DNA of 64,000 nt, taken from assembly GCA_007844125.1 (NCBI GenBank), contig CM017561.1, positions 61,048,756 to 61,112,755 of the forward strand, written 5' to 3'. The translations under genes and the position numbers were made by a program. The stretch is from Sinonovacula constricta (Eukaryota; Mollusca; Bivalvia; Cardiida; Solecurtidae). Positions 11,067-24,902 of the stretch are shown here, piece by piece. Under the pieces are notes generated by a model that was given only the letters and a program-made list of their open reading frames with translations, was not told where the DNA came from and searched no databases. Position 1 is the stretch's first letter. Each line of letters opens with the position of its first letter.

Positions 11067-12462
11067 TACTGTATCCCCTTGCCACCCAGTAAAATAGACA
11101 AAGATTATAAAAACGTTTGTGCGAGGTTTCCGTGTGAAAAACTATTAAAACTAACCTAATCATTTCTTATTTTCACTTTATATAGCTCTCTACCCTTTTC
11201 CAGGTGCTTACAATCATATTAGAATAAAATACCAGATCCTGATGTTGATAATGACTTGATACGAACAATAAAAGTCTATACATTTTATATTTTATAATAT
11301 ATTAGTTTTCTATGCTCTTTGGACCTTCATTTTACGTATATAATTTTTTATTTACCCAAATCGCAAATAAATTTAATGATATAATAATTCTAACTACTGC
11401 CACAACTTTTTCAAGCATAGATTCCAAGAGCTTGTTTCTAGTTTCAGGGGTTTTAACAAACTGAACAAATAACAGTTCCGGTAACCCAATGTCTACTTTC
11501 TATAAAAACAAGTCCAAGTAAAGGATATCCTAATGGTAATGCTTCTATCAATATATCAGTCTCTAAATGCAACACATCCTTCTTCACAGTCTAATTGTTT
11601 CTCTGTATGCGTAGGTGTCTGGGGTGTTGAGATCGGCAAGGTTTAGCATATTGCGGTTGTACCAATGACCCCTTATGTAATATAGATAAAACAGAAATAA
11701 CGAACAATGTAAATAAAGATACGCATTATTCGGAAAAAAAACTGATGTTTTTAAACATGACATATTTTATAGCTTTATCCATTGATAGGATCTTAAAACC
11801 TCCACATAGTTTATGGAGGCTATACAAAGTTGCATTGCGGAAAGCCCCAGTTGTCATGCACCGTTTCTGAAATCACGGCGGTGTACCAGTGTTACACATT
11901 CATAGAAAATATATACAAATAATTTCTTTTATCAACGCAGCTCACGTAGGGTATAATAACAGGAGAGGGACTTTGAGGTAAATGTATATATTGCATTTAC
12001 CAACATATTTATAATCGAGATTTGGTATCTTTTCTTGAACAAGCATTATGTTTATTCCAATACCTACTTTTAAAGGTATTTGGCAAACATTCTATACATC
12101 ATACAAGATTATACACTTCCATCTTACATGTGGTCGTTATCATTCATACATGCGCTTTCTTTTTTATTTGGACTCAATATAAGGCAAAAATAAAATATTA
12201 AAGTAAACAGTAAATTTAGACTTAAATAGAAGGACTGATTATTTTTATTTTGCACGAACGATTATGATTTTATAAAAAAATTGCTAAATTTCAAACTATA
12301 TGGTTTGGAAATTGGCCAAAACATTATTGTGGGATTCGACATCTCTGGAAAAAAGCAGACCGAACACAAATAAATACTGCTTCATTTTAATTAATTCATT
12401 CAATTTGTAAACTGATGTTATTATAAAAATATGCATCATATGACATCTACACATTCTGTTAA
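11067..12462. other. Intergenic, nothing recognised
   Basis: AT-rich 3' flank of C1q gene 3. I see no exon or mobile element. Confidence 0.5.
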
Positions 12463-14785
12463 TCAGTTATCAATTAGAAATCCAGAGAAATGAGTGCAGA
12501 AAGAACAGCCCCCGAGGATATGTTGTCCCGACACAGCGTTTATTTCTGCCCAAACTTCGTCGCCTTTGTCCAAATGAAGGATAAGATTTGTAGACCGCCT
12601 GAACCAATAGTCTGCTTTACCATCCATGAACACGAAGCCGGCCAGCACATTGTTCTTTTTCAGGTCTATGTGTAACTGGGAGATAGATCAAATTCAAAGA
12701 TTACTATTTATAAGTAAATAAGTTAATAAGTATAACGAAATAAGCAAGGTATTTTTACACAGAACAACACAGTGTTACCAATTATTTTTACACGTTTTCT
12801 ATGTGTAGTAGTTTGTTATAAATCTTGACTTTCAGATGTTTTAATTGATGAACGTTGTGCACTACACTCTTTATAAAAAGTGAACCAATTTATAACACAA
12901 CATAAATCCACATTTAGTCATAATACTTTATTTAATAAACACAGTCGTAAACCCGTCAAAAATGAATGATAAATACTCATGAATGGATAAATGGCGCACT
13001 TTACATTTGTCCGTGCTGTTACATTGTAAATCATGCGGGTCCATGTTTCTATGGCTTCTACTGACTAAACAATATGATCAAATTATAAAGTTATATGAGT
13101 TAGATAATTACATATTTATAATTATGTCCCATCAGATGTTAGCGACTCTCTCTCCCGCTCTCTCTATCTCTTGTGTCACTCTGTATCTTCTCTATCTACT
13201 TCTGACTCTCTCCACCCCCTTTCTCTCCATCTCTCTCCTGTCTCTCCGTCTCTTCTCTATCTACCTATGTCTGTCTCCCCACACCGCCTCTTTCTCCTCT
13301 TCTTTATGTTAGCAGTTACAATTACACTGTTACTTACCGCATGTGCATCTCTAGTTGGTGGGCTGGACGCTACCAGACTAAAATAGTATGTTCCGTTCAC
13401 AGGTGCCGTAAAGATGCCGTGAACGTGATTATATGCATTTCCGACGTTGGTGATGACGTTTTCAAACAAAATCACGTGACCCGTTGCTGCATTTACCAGG
13501 TCTGCTGACAATGACGCCATGAAAGCCACATGCACTGACTTTGGACATACAACACCTGATAAAAGGTAAGACATTTACATCGGGTCTTGCTTCAATAAAT
13601 GCCACTGAATTTGAACTTTTTTTCTTTTTATACAATTAGACCACTATAAATAAATAAAATAAAATCAATATAATATAATATAATATAACAATATAAAATA
13701 AATAATTCAATAAATAATTTATAATTCCATAAATATTTAAAAAATTGTCTTAAAGCAAACTGGGGATGATTTCTAGAATAGACTGTGTTTAGAATATGTT
13801 TAATTTTCTTTTGTAAATGAAGCAGCAACCTGGGAGCGTGTAATAAATTGGTCACCGATTCAACACGTTTAAATGACTTATGTTACACAATTCAAAGTTT
13901 TCTATAAAGTTGTTTCGTTGATCTTTCAATCATCGAAAGCTTTTACCGCTTGTGGTTGTTATGTTCAAACATTTATCAAAATAAAACAAGAGTACTGAGA
14001 CTGAACCATATTCCCAGTGTCATAGCAGTTAATTAGAATTATGCAAAACCTTTTAAGGGGACAGTGCTATGGGGTACTGCATTACAGTCTCGAAATAGTA
14101 AACTTAGTATGCCGTTGCTTTCATTAAGTTTCATGACGTTTTTCCCGAGTTTTCTTAACATTTTGTTATAACGATATAAGTTGATAATACAGTTATAGTA
14201 AGTAAATGTTTGAACTTATTTTCATTTAATTTAATTGAAGATTAGTACCACGATAGTAGGGAGCTTTGTAGACTTCAAAAAGAACAAAAAGCCACAACTT
14301 TAAATTATAACCTTGGTTGAGTGGTAAGCACACGAATAATGACGAGAAAGAAACAGTATGCAGTTGTATATAAGCGTAACTTTATGTGTTACATACTTAC
14401 ATGTTTGTTAACAACTACAAAGGTAAAACGATGTTGTGCTTGAAACACAAATGCAAATTGTTCAAATATAGTTCTGAGAGCATCTGTAACAATAAACATT
14501 CTCACTGCGGGATCTAACTCAACTGAAACAATATATATTTCTGGCTAGTCTTTGACAATTAGTATTTAAGTTGGGACCTAATTATCATTAACAATAATAC
14601 TTACTGCATTCTGACGGCTGAGAATTGAGCAGGCCAGCAACTGCTGTCTTAAGGGCCGCGACCTCCGACTCCAATACAAGAATTCTGTTCTGTGCGGAGT
14701 TTCCATCATCCAACAGTAACCCTTTGCTAGGATACACCGTTGTTAGCGACAACAAACTTATGAGCGTGCACGTTACTTTAAGCAT
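12463..14785 (-). CDS. C1q domain-containing protein 3
   Basis: Complete three-exon gene on the minus strand: exons 14605-14785, 13338-13555 and 12463-12675, 203 residues. Exon 1 has a clear signal peptide ([19 protein letters not shown]), a short coiled coil ([19 protein letters not shown]) and the SEC end before a GTAAGT donor in phase 1. Exon 2 follows [58 protein letters not shown]. Exon 3 follows [64 protein letters not shown], then TGA. The Cys pattern near the end (C-x-x-C) differs from the Cys-Cys of genes 2, 5, 7 and 8. By family it should be secreted and oligomeric. Its closest relative in the window is partial gene 1, also on the minus strand. Confidence 0.93.
13137..13310. repeat. 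CT-rich low-complexity tract
   Basis: Imperfect TCTC/CTCC-rich run within intron 2 of C1q gene 3, close to the exon 2 donor. On the gene strand it is a GA-rich intronic tract. Confidence 0.85.
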
Positions 14786-17230
14786 TTTTGCTCAGGAAAA
14801 AATCTATAAATGGAAAGTTTATCATGAAATAAACTGTGTTGCTTAAGTGTTTTAAAAGGTGCATTGTTATGTACGATGGGTGTGTAATTAACACTAATAA
14901 TTATTCATTGCTTCAAACAAAGTTTACATCATCTATGTGAAGGTAAGATAAAATGATAAATATATAAGCTTTCAACCCACAATGATTATCTTTATGTATT
15001 TTAATTATATACGTGCGGTACATTTCATTTAACATTTATAGCAGCATAACAGGTGCACCCCATATAAAAGTAAAGTTTTTAATTTAAATTTACTTTAAAG
15101 TACTCAAAATCATCATCAATTCTCAAATCATTATGTGTATTCTAAAAATGTCAAATTATAAAACAAAAAAGTAATTAAAAGAATATACCTTTCTATTTAT
15201 GGCAAGCGTCGAATGTCAAAGCTTTCATGAATGTTTTATTTCCGAACACTTAAAAGGAAAATAGTCACGAGATAAAGCTGCCAGAATTTAGATGTTACTA
15301 GAATAAAAGTCACGAAGTTTGCCTACTTTATCTATTCTTAAAGGTCTGCATCTTTCTTTGTCAGATATTGTTGTACAAGGAATTGCGAATATCGCCGTAT
15401 AATGACATTTTATTTCTTTAAATATTATGTTTCAGCTTGTAAAACAATTGACTCGATCTTACGTAAAACTGACATAATCTTTAGAAGAGCTGCACTTGTT
15501 TGCCAAGAACGTTTTTAGATAGTAATTATATAACTGAAAAACAAAACTTGACGTTGTGTCAGCATATTAAGTTAAAACAACTTTATGATGTTGAATGTTG
15601 TTATTGTAACTGCAAATACTTGTTGGTTTAGTTTACTACATGAATTACGGCGAAACATGTGAGCAGTTAATAAATTAAACAGATGGCATATCTTTTAATG
15701 CGCTTTGTTTTGTCAAACCTTTAATGAAATTGATTTAACATTGTACCAGCACATTTTATGGATGTAAGGAGTCACATGTGTATGGTTATCACTTGTATCT
15801 TATGTGTCCTTTCAAAGGTCAAAAGCCACAGCATGGTGTCTTGAGGTCATTAGTTGTTATCTTTTAGACGTGCCCAACTGCTTGACATTTTGAGTCCCAG
15901 AGAAGGGTGACCCTCATATTTACAATCGGTTTCGATAATGATCTGACGTTGACATAACCTTCTTTGGGAGTGTTAATTAATTCGCATGACAAAAAGCAAC
16001 AACTGTTTAGTTGAACGTCAATGTGATATTTTGTGGTTATGAGAACAGAAATACCATATAATTCTGTGTCTGTGTGGAGCTTTATATTTCATTTTGATAT
16101 CAACAGAAATTTAACAAAATACATAAGAATCGAAACAGTTACAACTGTTGTTCTTTCGGTCAGTATTGACTTTAGAAAACAAAAGAAAAGTTGCTGAAGA
16201 AACAAATCGAAAACAGGCTATTATAAGAAATTATTTCGGAAATACTGTTAGCATTTAACCTAGTTTTCAATTCTCTATATTAAACTCTGATTTTTCTGCA
16301 ATGTTTTAAATCCAATATAGGGATATGAGCAGAAAGTTCGTCATTTGTACCAAGCACGTGCACATTATAAGAGGTTGGCATCACAAATTCTCAGGCATAT
16401 TGTATTAAATCAGCACTTTTTCCATTCGCTGTGATCTTTCAGCCATGGTCGCATCGTGTAAATGTAAAATAATTTATTTTTCATTTATAATTAAATTTAT
16501 TATTATAACTATATAAACGATGTATGGTTATTTATGAACTCGAAGGTAAAGATCTCAAGAGCAGATGGATCACAAGACCATTTAAAATCAGTACTTTGGG
16601 CATAAAAGTTTCTAGTTAACTAAACACATGAATAAGTTGCCCTGTAGAGTTTTCTTATTATGCGTGTAGAAAATATGTGTATCCTAAGTTTTTGATTGTG
16701 TAAATATCAATGTATGTTACCCGGTAAACTTTCGATAAAAATTAAATTAGAAGGCGTTCTAAATAGTCAGGAAAATATAATTCCACATGTCTTTTAGGCT
16801 AAAACTTACATGAATATCGCATTATATGAACATGTTCCGAATACAGGTTTATTCGTCTTCATAGCTATGGCGCATTGTGACGAGAAGTTGCAATTAAAAA
16901 TAAGTTAAAGTAGTGTTTGAACCCACGCTCCAAATAACATATATCTAAAATGTGTCACAGTCGCAGCAATTTACACAATAGGCCAACAGACAAAAACGAG
17001 TCTCTTTATACTGGTATGTTACATGTACAGCCATGGGACATAATTGATTATCCACCTGCCAAAAAGATGGGATTTTGTATAGAGGTTGTCTCTCTTTGGT
17101 TACATTTTTTATTATTTATAAAAGACGTCACATGACTTGTTTGGTATCACATGATCATTGATCACTGATGACGACATGCCTTATTTGATGACTTCATAAC
17201 GTTGTGTTCTATAATATTTATAACAAACAT
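14786..17230. other. Intergenic, nothing recognised
   Basis: Upstream flank of C1q gene 3 up to a transposon relic. I find no coding motif, RNA gene or repeat shared with the rest of the window. Confidence 0.5.
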
Positions 17231-17234
17231 AAAC

Positions 17235-18160
17235 ATGGTTCCAGAAAGAAAAGAAACTAGCACTGAGTTAAGATGACTTATAATAAAATGTCATCAGGAA
17301 GAAATTCTCAGTACAAAATTGCAGAAATATTTGAAATACCTAGAGCTACTGTGCAGAGTATTTTGAATAACTTTAAGCAACTTGGAGTAACAGAAAAATA
17401 CCGGGTAGGGGAGCAAGTGTTTGTTTACCAGGGGAGATGAAAACAAACTTTCTCGGACGGTATTACAAAATAGAAGTCTTTACAGGACATTACTACCATA
17501 GTGAATAAGGGCAAGGATCATAGTTTTTGTACAAAAACTATTCAGAGAAAATTATCCAGCATCGGATTTAAATGCCTTGTTGTAAAGAAGAATGTAATAG
17601 TCAGAGACATTGGCAAAAAGAAACGAGTATCAAGGTGCCAAGAAAGGAAAAATTGGTCTGTGGAAGAAGAGTGGTGTAAGTGGATATTCTCTGATGAATC
17701 ACAGATAGTAATTGGGTCTGACAATCATGTGTATATCTGGTGCAAGGATGATGAAGTAAATAAGTCCCATCTGATTTACCCCACCCGCCAGAGACGCCCT
17801 ACTGTTATGATCTGGGCTGTGTTTGTTTTCATGGGATTGGAACTTTTACACATGTGAACATCTTTGGCCAGTATTAGCTCAACATTTTCCAAATGATGAT
17901 TACATACAATGCGCAAGTTCATCATGCCCGTTATGTAACAACTTTTAAAGCAACCAACAGTATTCATTGTACTGAATAGTCAGCACGGTCACCAGGTTTG
18001 AACATCATTGAAAATATTTGGCTTCATTTGAAAAGAGCTATACAGCCCCTGTCCGTAAACCTCACCAACAGAGAACAACTAATTAACGCCATTAGACAAA
18101 CGTGGGAAAATACCCCCTTACAACTTATCCAGTCACTCCACGAAACAATTCCTACCTGAC
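17235..18160 (+). pseudogene. Decayed Tc1/mariner-like transposase
   Basis: A nearly full-length Tc1-type transposase broken by stops and frameshifts. The HTH reads KIAEIFEIPRATVQSILNNF near 17310-17370; a second helical part reads TIQRKLSSIGFKCLVVKK; then RKNWSVEEEW and IFSDESQIVIGSDNHVYIW give the first catalytic Asp and RPTVMIWAVF the next block. The region of the second Asp reads YNAQVHHARYV, where the expected Asp before Asn is missing, and the last block SPGLNIIENIWLHLKRAI has Gly in place of the usual Asp. The C-terminus QLIQSLHETIPT ends at a TGA. About 118 codons (17501-17857) are still open. I found no convincing terminal inverted repeats. Inactive copy. Confidence 0.88.
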
Positions 18161-19300
18161 AACAAGAAGCATTACGAATGAAAGGAAAACAAAGTTTTAA
18201 GGTAAATAATTTTGTTGAAATGCTTGTAATATCAGTTTTTGCTTTGCCTTTTCATATGGAAACGGCGACGTCAAAATGATTAATTAAGTGCCCAACTAAT
18301 GCGGTAATATCTACAATCCTATTGTTTTTCTGTACAATAAACAGTATTTTTCGTTGATATACAGTATGAATAACAACTTGTAAGCCCAATGCTGGGTCTT
18401 AATGGTTTTGCAAACATGCTCTTCTTCCCACCTACTGTGGATTGGCATGTAAGTTGCACTTAATATACTATGGACTTTCCTTCTTAAGTGATCGTAAATC
18501 TTAGCAGCAAAGTTATGTAGAAAAGAAAACACGATTGTGAAAGGCAAAAACGTATCATGAAGGCAAATGAGACAAGTTTATAATATTAATTATCGCTAAG
18601 CGGTTAATGAAAGCTTATTAGTTTTTCCCCAGCACATACACCATCTCATAAAAGTAGGATACATAAACAACGGGGTTGATTTCATTGACTTACCCTGTTT
18701 CTTTCGGAATAAAAACATCAATAAAGTCCTCACCATGTTCACTTAATGCTTGCTGTATATTGAAAGTACTTTATTGCAATAAAATTGGTATATTATATTG
18801 AAAAGTATGGTAAGTCAGTTGAAGTCTTACTTACCAGAGTGTATAATATGGTTCATGAACTTGCTGGTGCAAACCATTTCTGCATACAAACATCGAGAAA
18901 GTGAAGTTTTAGAAAAATTTGATTATCAAATTCATTTTTAATTGGAAATTATTTATGGAAACAATTTATATAATGACCTATTGTAATGAATTATGAAGTG
19001 AAAGACATATTCGAGGTTAGTGTCATGCCTTCAACAACATATTTGATTATGTACAAGAGACACATTCAAGAGTAAGTACTATCAGGCTGTTAGGGCTGAC
19101 GTTGTTTTTTTCTCTTAAATTTCCGAATTCTCTCATCAAGGCAAGGTATAACTACAAAAGTGCACATTATGTAGCCTGGTGACAGGAAAAGTGTGTCTGA
19201 GCAGCTTGGTCGGCTCAAGTCTCTAAAGGAATTGTCTTGTTAGAAAAGTGTCCCTAATACTGGCCTCAAACTCATGACACATGTTTTTCTCAATGTTAAG
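18161..19300. other. Intergenic, nothing recognised
   Basis: No exon or mobile-element motif is visible. Confidence 0.5.
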
Positions 19301-19715
19301 AGAGAGAGAAAAAAAGAGACAGAGACAGAGACAGAGAAACAGAGAGAGGGAGAGAGAGACAGACAGACATACAGAGACAGAGAGACAGAGAGACAGAGAG
19401 ACAGACACAGACACACAGAGACACAGACAGAAAGAGACAGAGACAGAGAGCAAGAGAGAGGGAGAGAGAGAAAGAGAGACAGAGACAGAGACAGAGAAAC
19501 AGAGAGAGGGAGAGAGAGAGACAGACAGACAGAGACAGAGAGACAGAGAGACAGAGAGACAGACACAGACACACAGAGACACAGAGACACAGACAGAAAG
19601 AGACAGAGACAGAGAGCAAGAGAGAGAGAGGCAGAGAGCCAGAGAGAGAGGCAGAGAGAGAGAGAGAGGGAGATAGAGAGACAGAGAGCGAGGGAGGCAG
19701 AGAGAGAGACAGACA
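19301..19715. repeat. GAGACA-type satellite with higher-order repeat
   Basis: About 415 bases of AGAGACAG-type short repeats. Superimposed is a longer unit: ACAGAGAAACAGAGAGAGGG occurs at 19331 and 19491 (160 bases apart), and AGAGCAAGAGAGAG recurs about 166 bases apart because of a small insertion. All six frames are open through the tract because the composition lacks stop codons, so apparent Arg/Glu-rich or Ser/Leu-rich proteins here are artefacts. Confidence 0.93.
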
Positions 19716-20943
19716 AAGAGTACATTAGCTTAAAAAAATAATTGTTATTCGTGGAGGAAATCACATAAAATGTATATAATGCATAAGTAAATGACATATA
19801 AATAAGCCATTTTATGTCAATTAATAAATGAAAACAAAAATGAAAAAATGAAATATTGTAAAGAGTGTATGAAATTTAGCTCTTAAACTTTTTTTCAATA
19901 AAAACAAACTCCCCTTAAGTCATATATAAATTCGTACTTTAACTGCCATTGATCTACAGTTAGAACTTTTGATTTGTCTGCATAATATATTTCTTTATCT
20001 CAGGCTATGATTACGAACAATTTGATTACTCTTTTTTAAAGAAATACTTAGTTTCGAGTATTGTCTATACAGTGCTTTTGAAAAAAGTACTGTACTTGTT
20101 CACTTACACATTGTAAGACGATATCAAGATGTGGACTTGCACGTATATTTGTGAAACTTAATGTTAAGTATATGACAATATAATATTAATAAAATGTCTG
20201 GAGTCATTGTTAGGAAAGTGATTGGTATTCCCATGAAATGTGCACCATTGATATTATTGATACTAATTTTTATACTGATTTGAACGTAACTGTATGCTTA
20301 CACTTCCTCTTCTATCTTACCCCATTTCAGAAGCATTTAATTGATCATTGAGCATTCTTTTGACGATATTCAAATTACTGAAAATACTTTCTTCGAATAA
20401 TTGGTCAAGCTAATTTATTCATCAGAATTTCATTTTTACAAAGCACTTGACAGATGGAAGCAGCATTTCTAGACATCGAGATCAACATTCTAATGGTATC
20501 GTCTGTACTAAAATCAACAAGATTTACAACTTCAAGTTTTCTTTAGTATTGTCAATTATGAATTCTTAAATGGTGATTTACCTCGTGCTTTATTTCATGG
20601 TAAGTATAGGTCCAAGATTTTTAGGTAAACACGACTTTGTACTAATGTTGAAGATTTGCCAGTTCTTAACTACAAGATGTTTTCGAGAAGGCTTCAAATG
20701 TCACAAATTGAGGATGGCGTTTTTAATTTCTTCCGACGTTATAAGTTTATTGCTACAAAGTTTAATATTAGTATGAAACCATTTTTGCTATATGTTAAAA
20801 GGCATAATACATTCAAAATTTTATTGAAATGTTCTATAGTAGAGCAACAAATATCAATGGCAAGAAAAACCTTTACAATCCCTTTACAAAACGTATAAGT
20901 AAAGTTACATATCTGGTCTGTATATGCCAAACTTTTAATAATA
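19716..20943. other. Intergenic, nothing recognised
   Basis: AT-rich 3' flank of C1q gene 4. Nothing recognisable. Confidence 0.5.
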
Positions 20944-23470
20944 TTAGTCGGCAAAAATAAGATTTCCGGTAAAAAACGTGCAAAATGCACAACCTGGGAC
21001 AGTATGCACACCGAAGTTGTCACCAACTTCCGCCCAAATCTCATCCTTCTCAATCAAATGTAGTGTTGCGATGGTAGATCGACGAATCCAATAATTTATG
21101 TTGGAATCCAAAAATATTTCCCCTCGAACAATGCCGTTCATTTTGAGGAAAATGTGCATCTGAAAAATACAAAATGCTTATTGATGATATAAAAATGACA
21201 TCTAGTGTCAACTGCAGCAGAAGCATCTTAATTTCGACATCAGGTTTACCATGTAAGAATATATGTCCATATGGTATTACCGTTAAATGTAACAACTTGT
21301 TTAACAAATAATTTGTGTCTATTTGGAACATAATAATAAGTCATATAGTATATTATTATATTATAATAATTATTATAAAACTATTGTTCAACATTCTCAG
21401 GAATCTGTTTGTTGGTTTAAAGTACCTCGCTGCGATACAACTATTAGAAGATATGAAGCAGTCCTACGAGAATTACAACAAATTTCAAAACATCTATAAG
21501 CTCATATTTCCACCTGCTTAAAGCTATTTTATTTGGCATTCTTTTCTAACGTTCAAACGACACCAAAGGTAAACAAGGTACAACATTGTAGGTTGATCTA
21601 ATGCGGTAACCTTTCTCTATAGGGTGCAATCGTAAATTGTATTCTTTAATTAGTAATTAACTCACGATTTTTCTGTGGAATCAAAAAGACAAAGAAAAGA
21701 AAGAAACACGAAGGTGAACAAGAAGAGAAACTTACGGCGCTGTACAAACAGCTGGAAAATGTAATTTCAGCAAAATCATCTCTTCAGTCACACAGTTCAC
21801 GATGTGGATAGATAACTACCTTTAGAAGTGGAAAGTGCAAATTTCGAAATATTCTTACTAATAAAATATGCTTTGACAAAGGCTATTACGTCACAAAATG
21901 TAAAAGTGTAGTTAAATAGTTAAATTAACATTTTGTTTTGTCTTCCTTATGTGTGTTATGTCTCGTCTCTGTGTTTGTTTGTTTTTCACATTTGCATTTA
22001 CCTTGTTTGCCTTTGTCTACTGGCTGATAAAATTTAAATATCTGTTGTAGTTTTGATAGGACCTTTTCTTATTTACCTATTCCTGAAGTTTGAATGCTAT
22101 TAAAAATTGCAATGTTAATGTAAATGTTTAAGCTTCTTTACGCCTTAAAGCGGTTACTTTGGTAAATAAATCGAAACGCGCGCTTTTATATTTCAAAATG
22201 TAATACTTATTTTATTTTAAATCTATAAAATAAAGCTAAATCTAGCACATTAAACATGTTGATTAAAATGTTTTTAAGAAATTGACCAGTACACAAATGT
22301 TTTGGACATTCCTCGTTATTAAATTAGAATTAAAACTAGATAAATGGCACGTTATGTAAGAGATTCCAAAGCACTGAAATGGGACATTGCGCACATAGAG
22401 AAAAGTTGCCGCATTGGAACAATTTTTATGACCGAGTAGGGAGCTTTAACGAGTTGTCCAAACTCGCACTTTTGATCCCCAGGACAACAGGATAAATAAC
22501 CACAAACAGTAACCACCTGTAATTACTAAACAAAGAATACAAATTAAAAAAAGAATAACAATAAATCCAAGGAACTGTCTAAACGATTTCAACCTGTTTT
22601 GATGCAAACAGTATTAAACGGAATATTTTTTGTATTGTCGTACCCCGTGATCTGTTCCCGCATTGGGAGAGGAGACAACCAAGTTGATATTATATGTGCC
22701 ATTTACAGGGGCCGTAAAAATGCCATGGAGTGGATTGTAGGCGTTGCCAACGTTGGTAATGACGTCATCAAACACGATCACGTGACCTTTCGCCGGGTTA
22801 ACCAAGTCGGTTGCTAATGTTGCCATGAAAGCAATGAATTGCACTGTCTTGCAATTTGGAACTGGCACGAAATAATGTTTATTTATGTATAAATAAATTA
22901 AAAGAGGAGAAAATAATAGCAAAATGAAAATAAATTAATTGGGTTAGGTAAAAATACAATCGTGCTATTTGGCATAACAACACCAGCTTTGACACAAATG
23001 CTATTTTTCGTAACTAAAACAAACCAAAACTAATTTCCTTATAGTTAGAACTTATGTTTGTTGCAATTAAATTCTAGAAAACAATCTTGTAAAAAGTAGA
23101 AAAATATCATTTTAGTTTTGACAGAACTTGCTTACGTGAACCATATGCCGTTTCCATACATTTTTCTCCTAACTTCAATAAAACCGGAATTTGAACATTA
23201 CATTTAATTTTACAACTGTTTTAATTAAGAAATTGCAGAATAGAAATTACAAAAGAGACATCATGTGTATCGGTTAAGAAAATAAGACTCATACTCACGG
23301 CATTCAAGTTTTGTGCTTATCATTGAGTTATGTCTCACAAGCTGCTGTTCTAAATCGTGCACTCTTTTCTGTAACGAAGATTGTGAAACCTCTACGCCAT
23401 CAAGCAACAACCCACAGACAGGTTGTGACATAATGATTAAAATGGACGCGAAAACAAATTCGTGGCCCAT
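20944..23470 (-). CDS. C1q domain-containing protein 4
   Basis: Complete three-exon minus-strand gene: exons 23299-23470, 22644-22861 and 20944-21159, 201 residues. Exon 1 has a signal peptide (FVFASILIIMSQPVCGLLL) and a coiled coil (SLQKRVHDLEQQLVRH) ending LEC before a GTGAGT donor (phase 1). Exon 2 follows [59 protein letters not shown]; donor GTACGA in phase 0. Exon 3 follows TTTCAG: MHIFLKMNG, INYWIRRSTIATLHLIEKD, EIWAEVGDNFG, GCAFCTFFTGNLIFAD, TAA. It is the most divergent complete paralogue: Cys-Lys instead of Cys-Pro at the domain start and FFTGNLI instead of the usual HFSGFLI near the C-terminus. Intron 2 is long (1484 bases) and holds a dispersed repeat. No stops or frameshifts, so it looks functional. 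Confidence 0.9.
21945..22090 (+). repeat. Dispersed repeat R2, copy in an intron of gene 4
   Basis: Shares TTATGTGTGTTATGTCTCGT, TTTGCCTTTGTCTACTGG and GATAAAATTTAAATATCTGT with 34348-34480, which lies in intron 1 of C1q gene 6. The overall length is about 140 bases. The class is unknown. Both copies sit in introns of C1q genes, though in different introns and on opposite strands relative to the gene. Confidence 0.8.
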
Positions 23471-23959
23471 AATTTCTGAAACAAAGATCGTATCGGCGTA
23501 GTATCGAATACAAGTTTTGACGGCAGTTTGTGTAGTTGTCGACCTTTTAATAAAATACAAAATGTCAGGTTGGATAAATGAGAATATTTAAGCCGCATAC
23601 CAAAGTAACTTAGGGGAAGACAAGAACGCACACACTTGACTTCGTGTATATTCAAACTAGCTCCACGTGTACGTAAAATCGCGATAACGTAATGATAAAA
23701 CAAAACGTAGAAATAAATAAAACTACACTTACTGATTATATGTTTTACTTAACTCATTTATGAAAGGAATCCTGGCGCAAGACTTCCATAAAAACATTTG
23801 ATCTTACGCTCACTATTAAATTTTGAAGAATTTCTACGTTTTTCAGTGATTATAATATCTTTTAAGCGTTGTTTAAGTAGTTTTTACTTTCTGAAAAGTC
23901 TGCCTCTATACGTCTCAAGTAATGAACGAAGAATACAATCCGAATATTTTGATAATAAT

Positions 23960-24030
<71 letters not shown>

Positions 24031-24902
24031 CAACAACAAAAATTGTTTTAAAAAATACGATGTGGTGATTAATACACAATACTGAAGGCTTTTAAGTACA
24101 TGGACATGTACATATATATAAATAAGGCTTTAATATATGCATTATTGTTTCACAGCATTCACCGCATTGCCTGAAAAAATAAAACGGAGTCATAACGCGA
24201 TGAATAAGTTTGATATTTTAATATTTACTGGAGTCATGCGATAAAGAATTCAGCACAGTGTCTCTTCTTTTTAAAAGAAAACTTACACTAAAGTGGAAGA
24301 CATGGGAGTATTGAGGAAAGGAAGCCCAAAGTAAAGCCCTGTTTCAGATCAGCTAAAGTTAAATGTATTGTCTCTTGTCGTTTAACATTGGTTACATACT
24401 TTCAGCTAGGTTACTTTACCATTACCATTTAAAAGACTTCTGTGTTCGTGACTCCTGCCTGAGAACTTCCGTTGTGATTGTGCAATCTATACCACAAATC
24501 ATTAAGGCTGTTGTAAAAAAAACATCATCATCAAAAATAATACGAAATGCTACTCTTATAATTTAAGATAACATTAAGATTGTTATTGTTACTGTGGCTC
24601 GAATTGCTGTTCGCAGCCTTCCACTGCACTGCTTCTCTTAAATACGTCGAAAGTCTAAATGAACTTCTTTTCAAGTCATGATAAAAGTTTAGCTATGTGC
24701 ACAACCACACGATTCACTCGTCATATTTGTGTTAAATATTGCACCACTATCCCACTCTATCTATTAAATCAATATACTGTTTTTGAATAATGTACAGACA
24801 TGACGACATATAATCCCGCATGCTTAGTTCAAGTTAGCTTTATTAGGATGTCGAGCTGCGTATAGCTTAAATTGTTGAAAATGACGCGATGGTTTTGATT
24901 TT
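23471..24902. other. Intergenic, microsatellite only
   Basis: Upstream flank of C1q gene 4. Apart from the AAT/CAA microsatellite, nothing is recognised. Confidence 0.5.
23951..24039. repeat. (AAT)n microsatellite ending in (CAA)n
   Basis: A near-perfect AAT tract of roughly 75 bases that turns into four CAA units. It produces an apparent poly-Asn open frame that should be ignored. Confidence 0.95.

Noticed and set aside
19223..19797. Long open frames rich in Ser/Leu or Arg/Glu in all frames
   Set aside because: They arise from the GAGACA satellite, which lacks stop codons in every frame.
23798..24085. Protein with a poly-Asn run
   Set aside because: Product of translating the AAT microsatellite.
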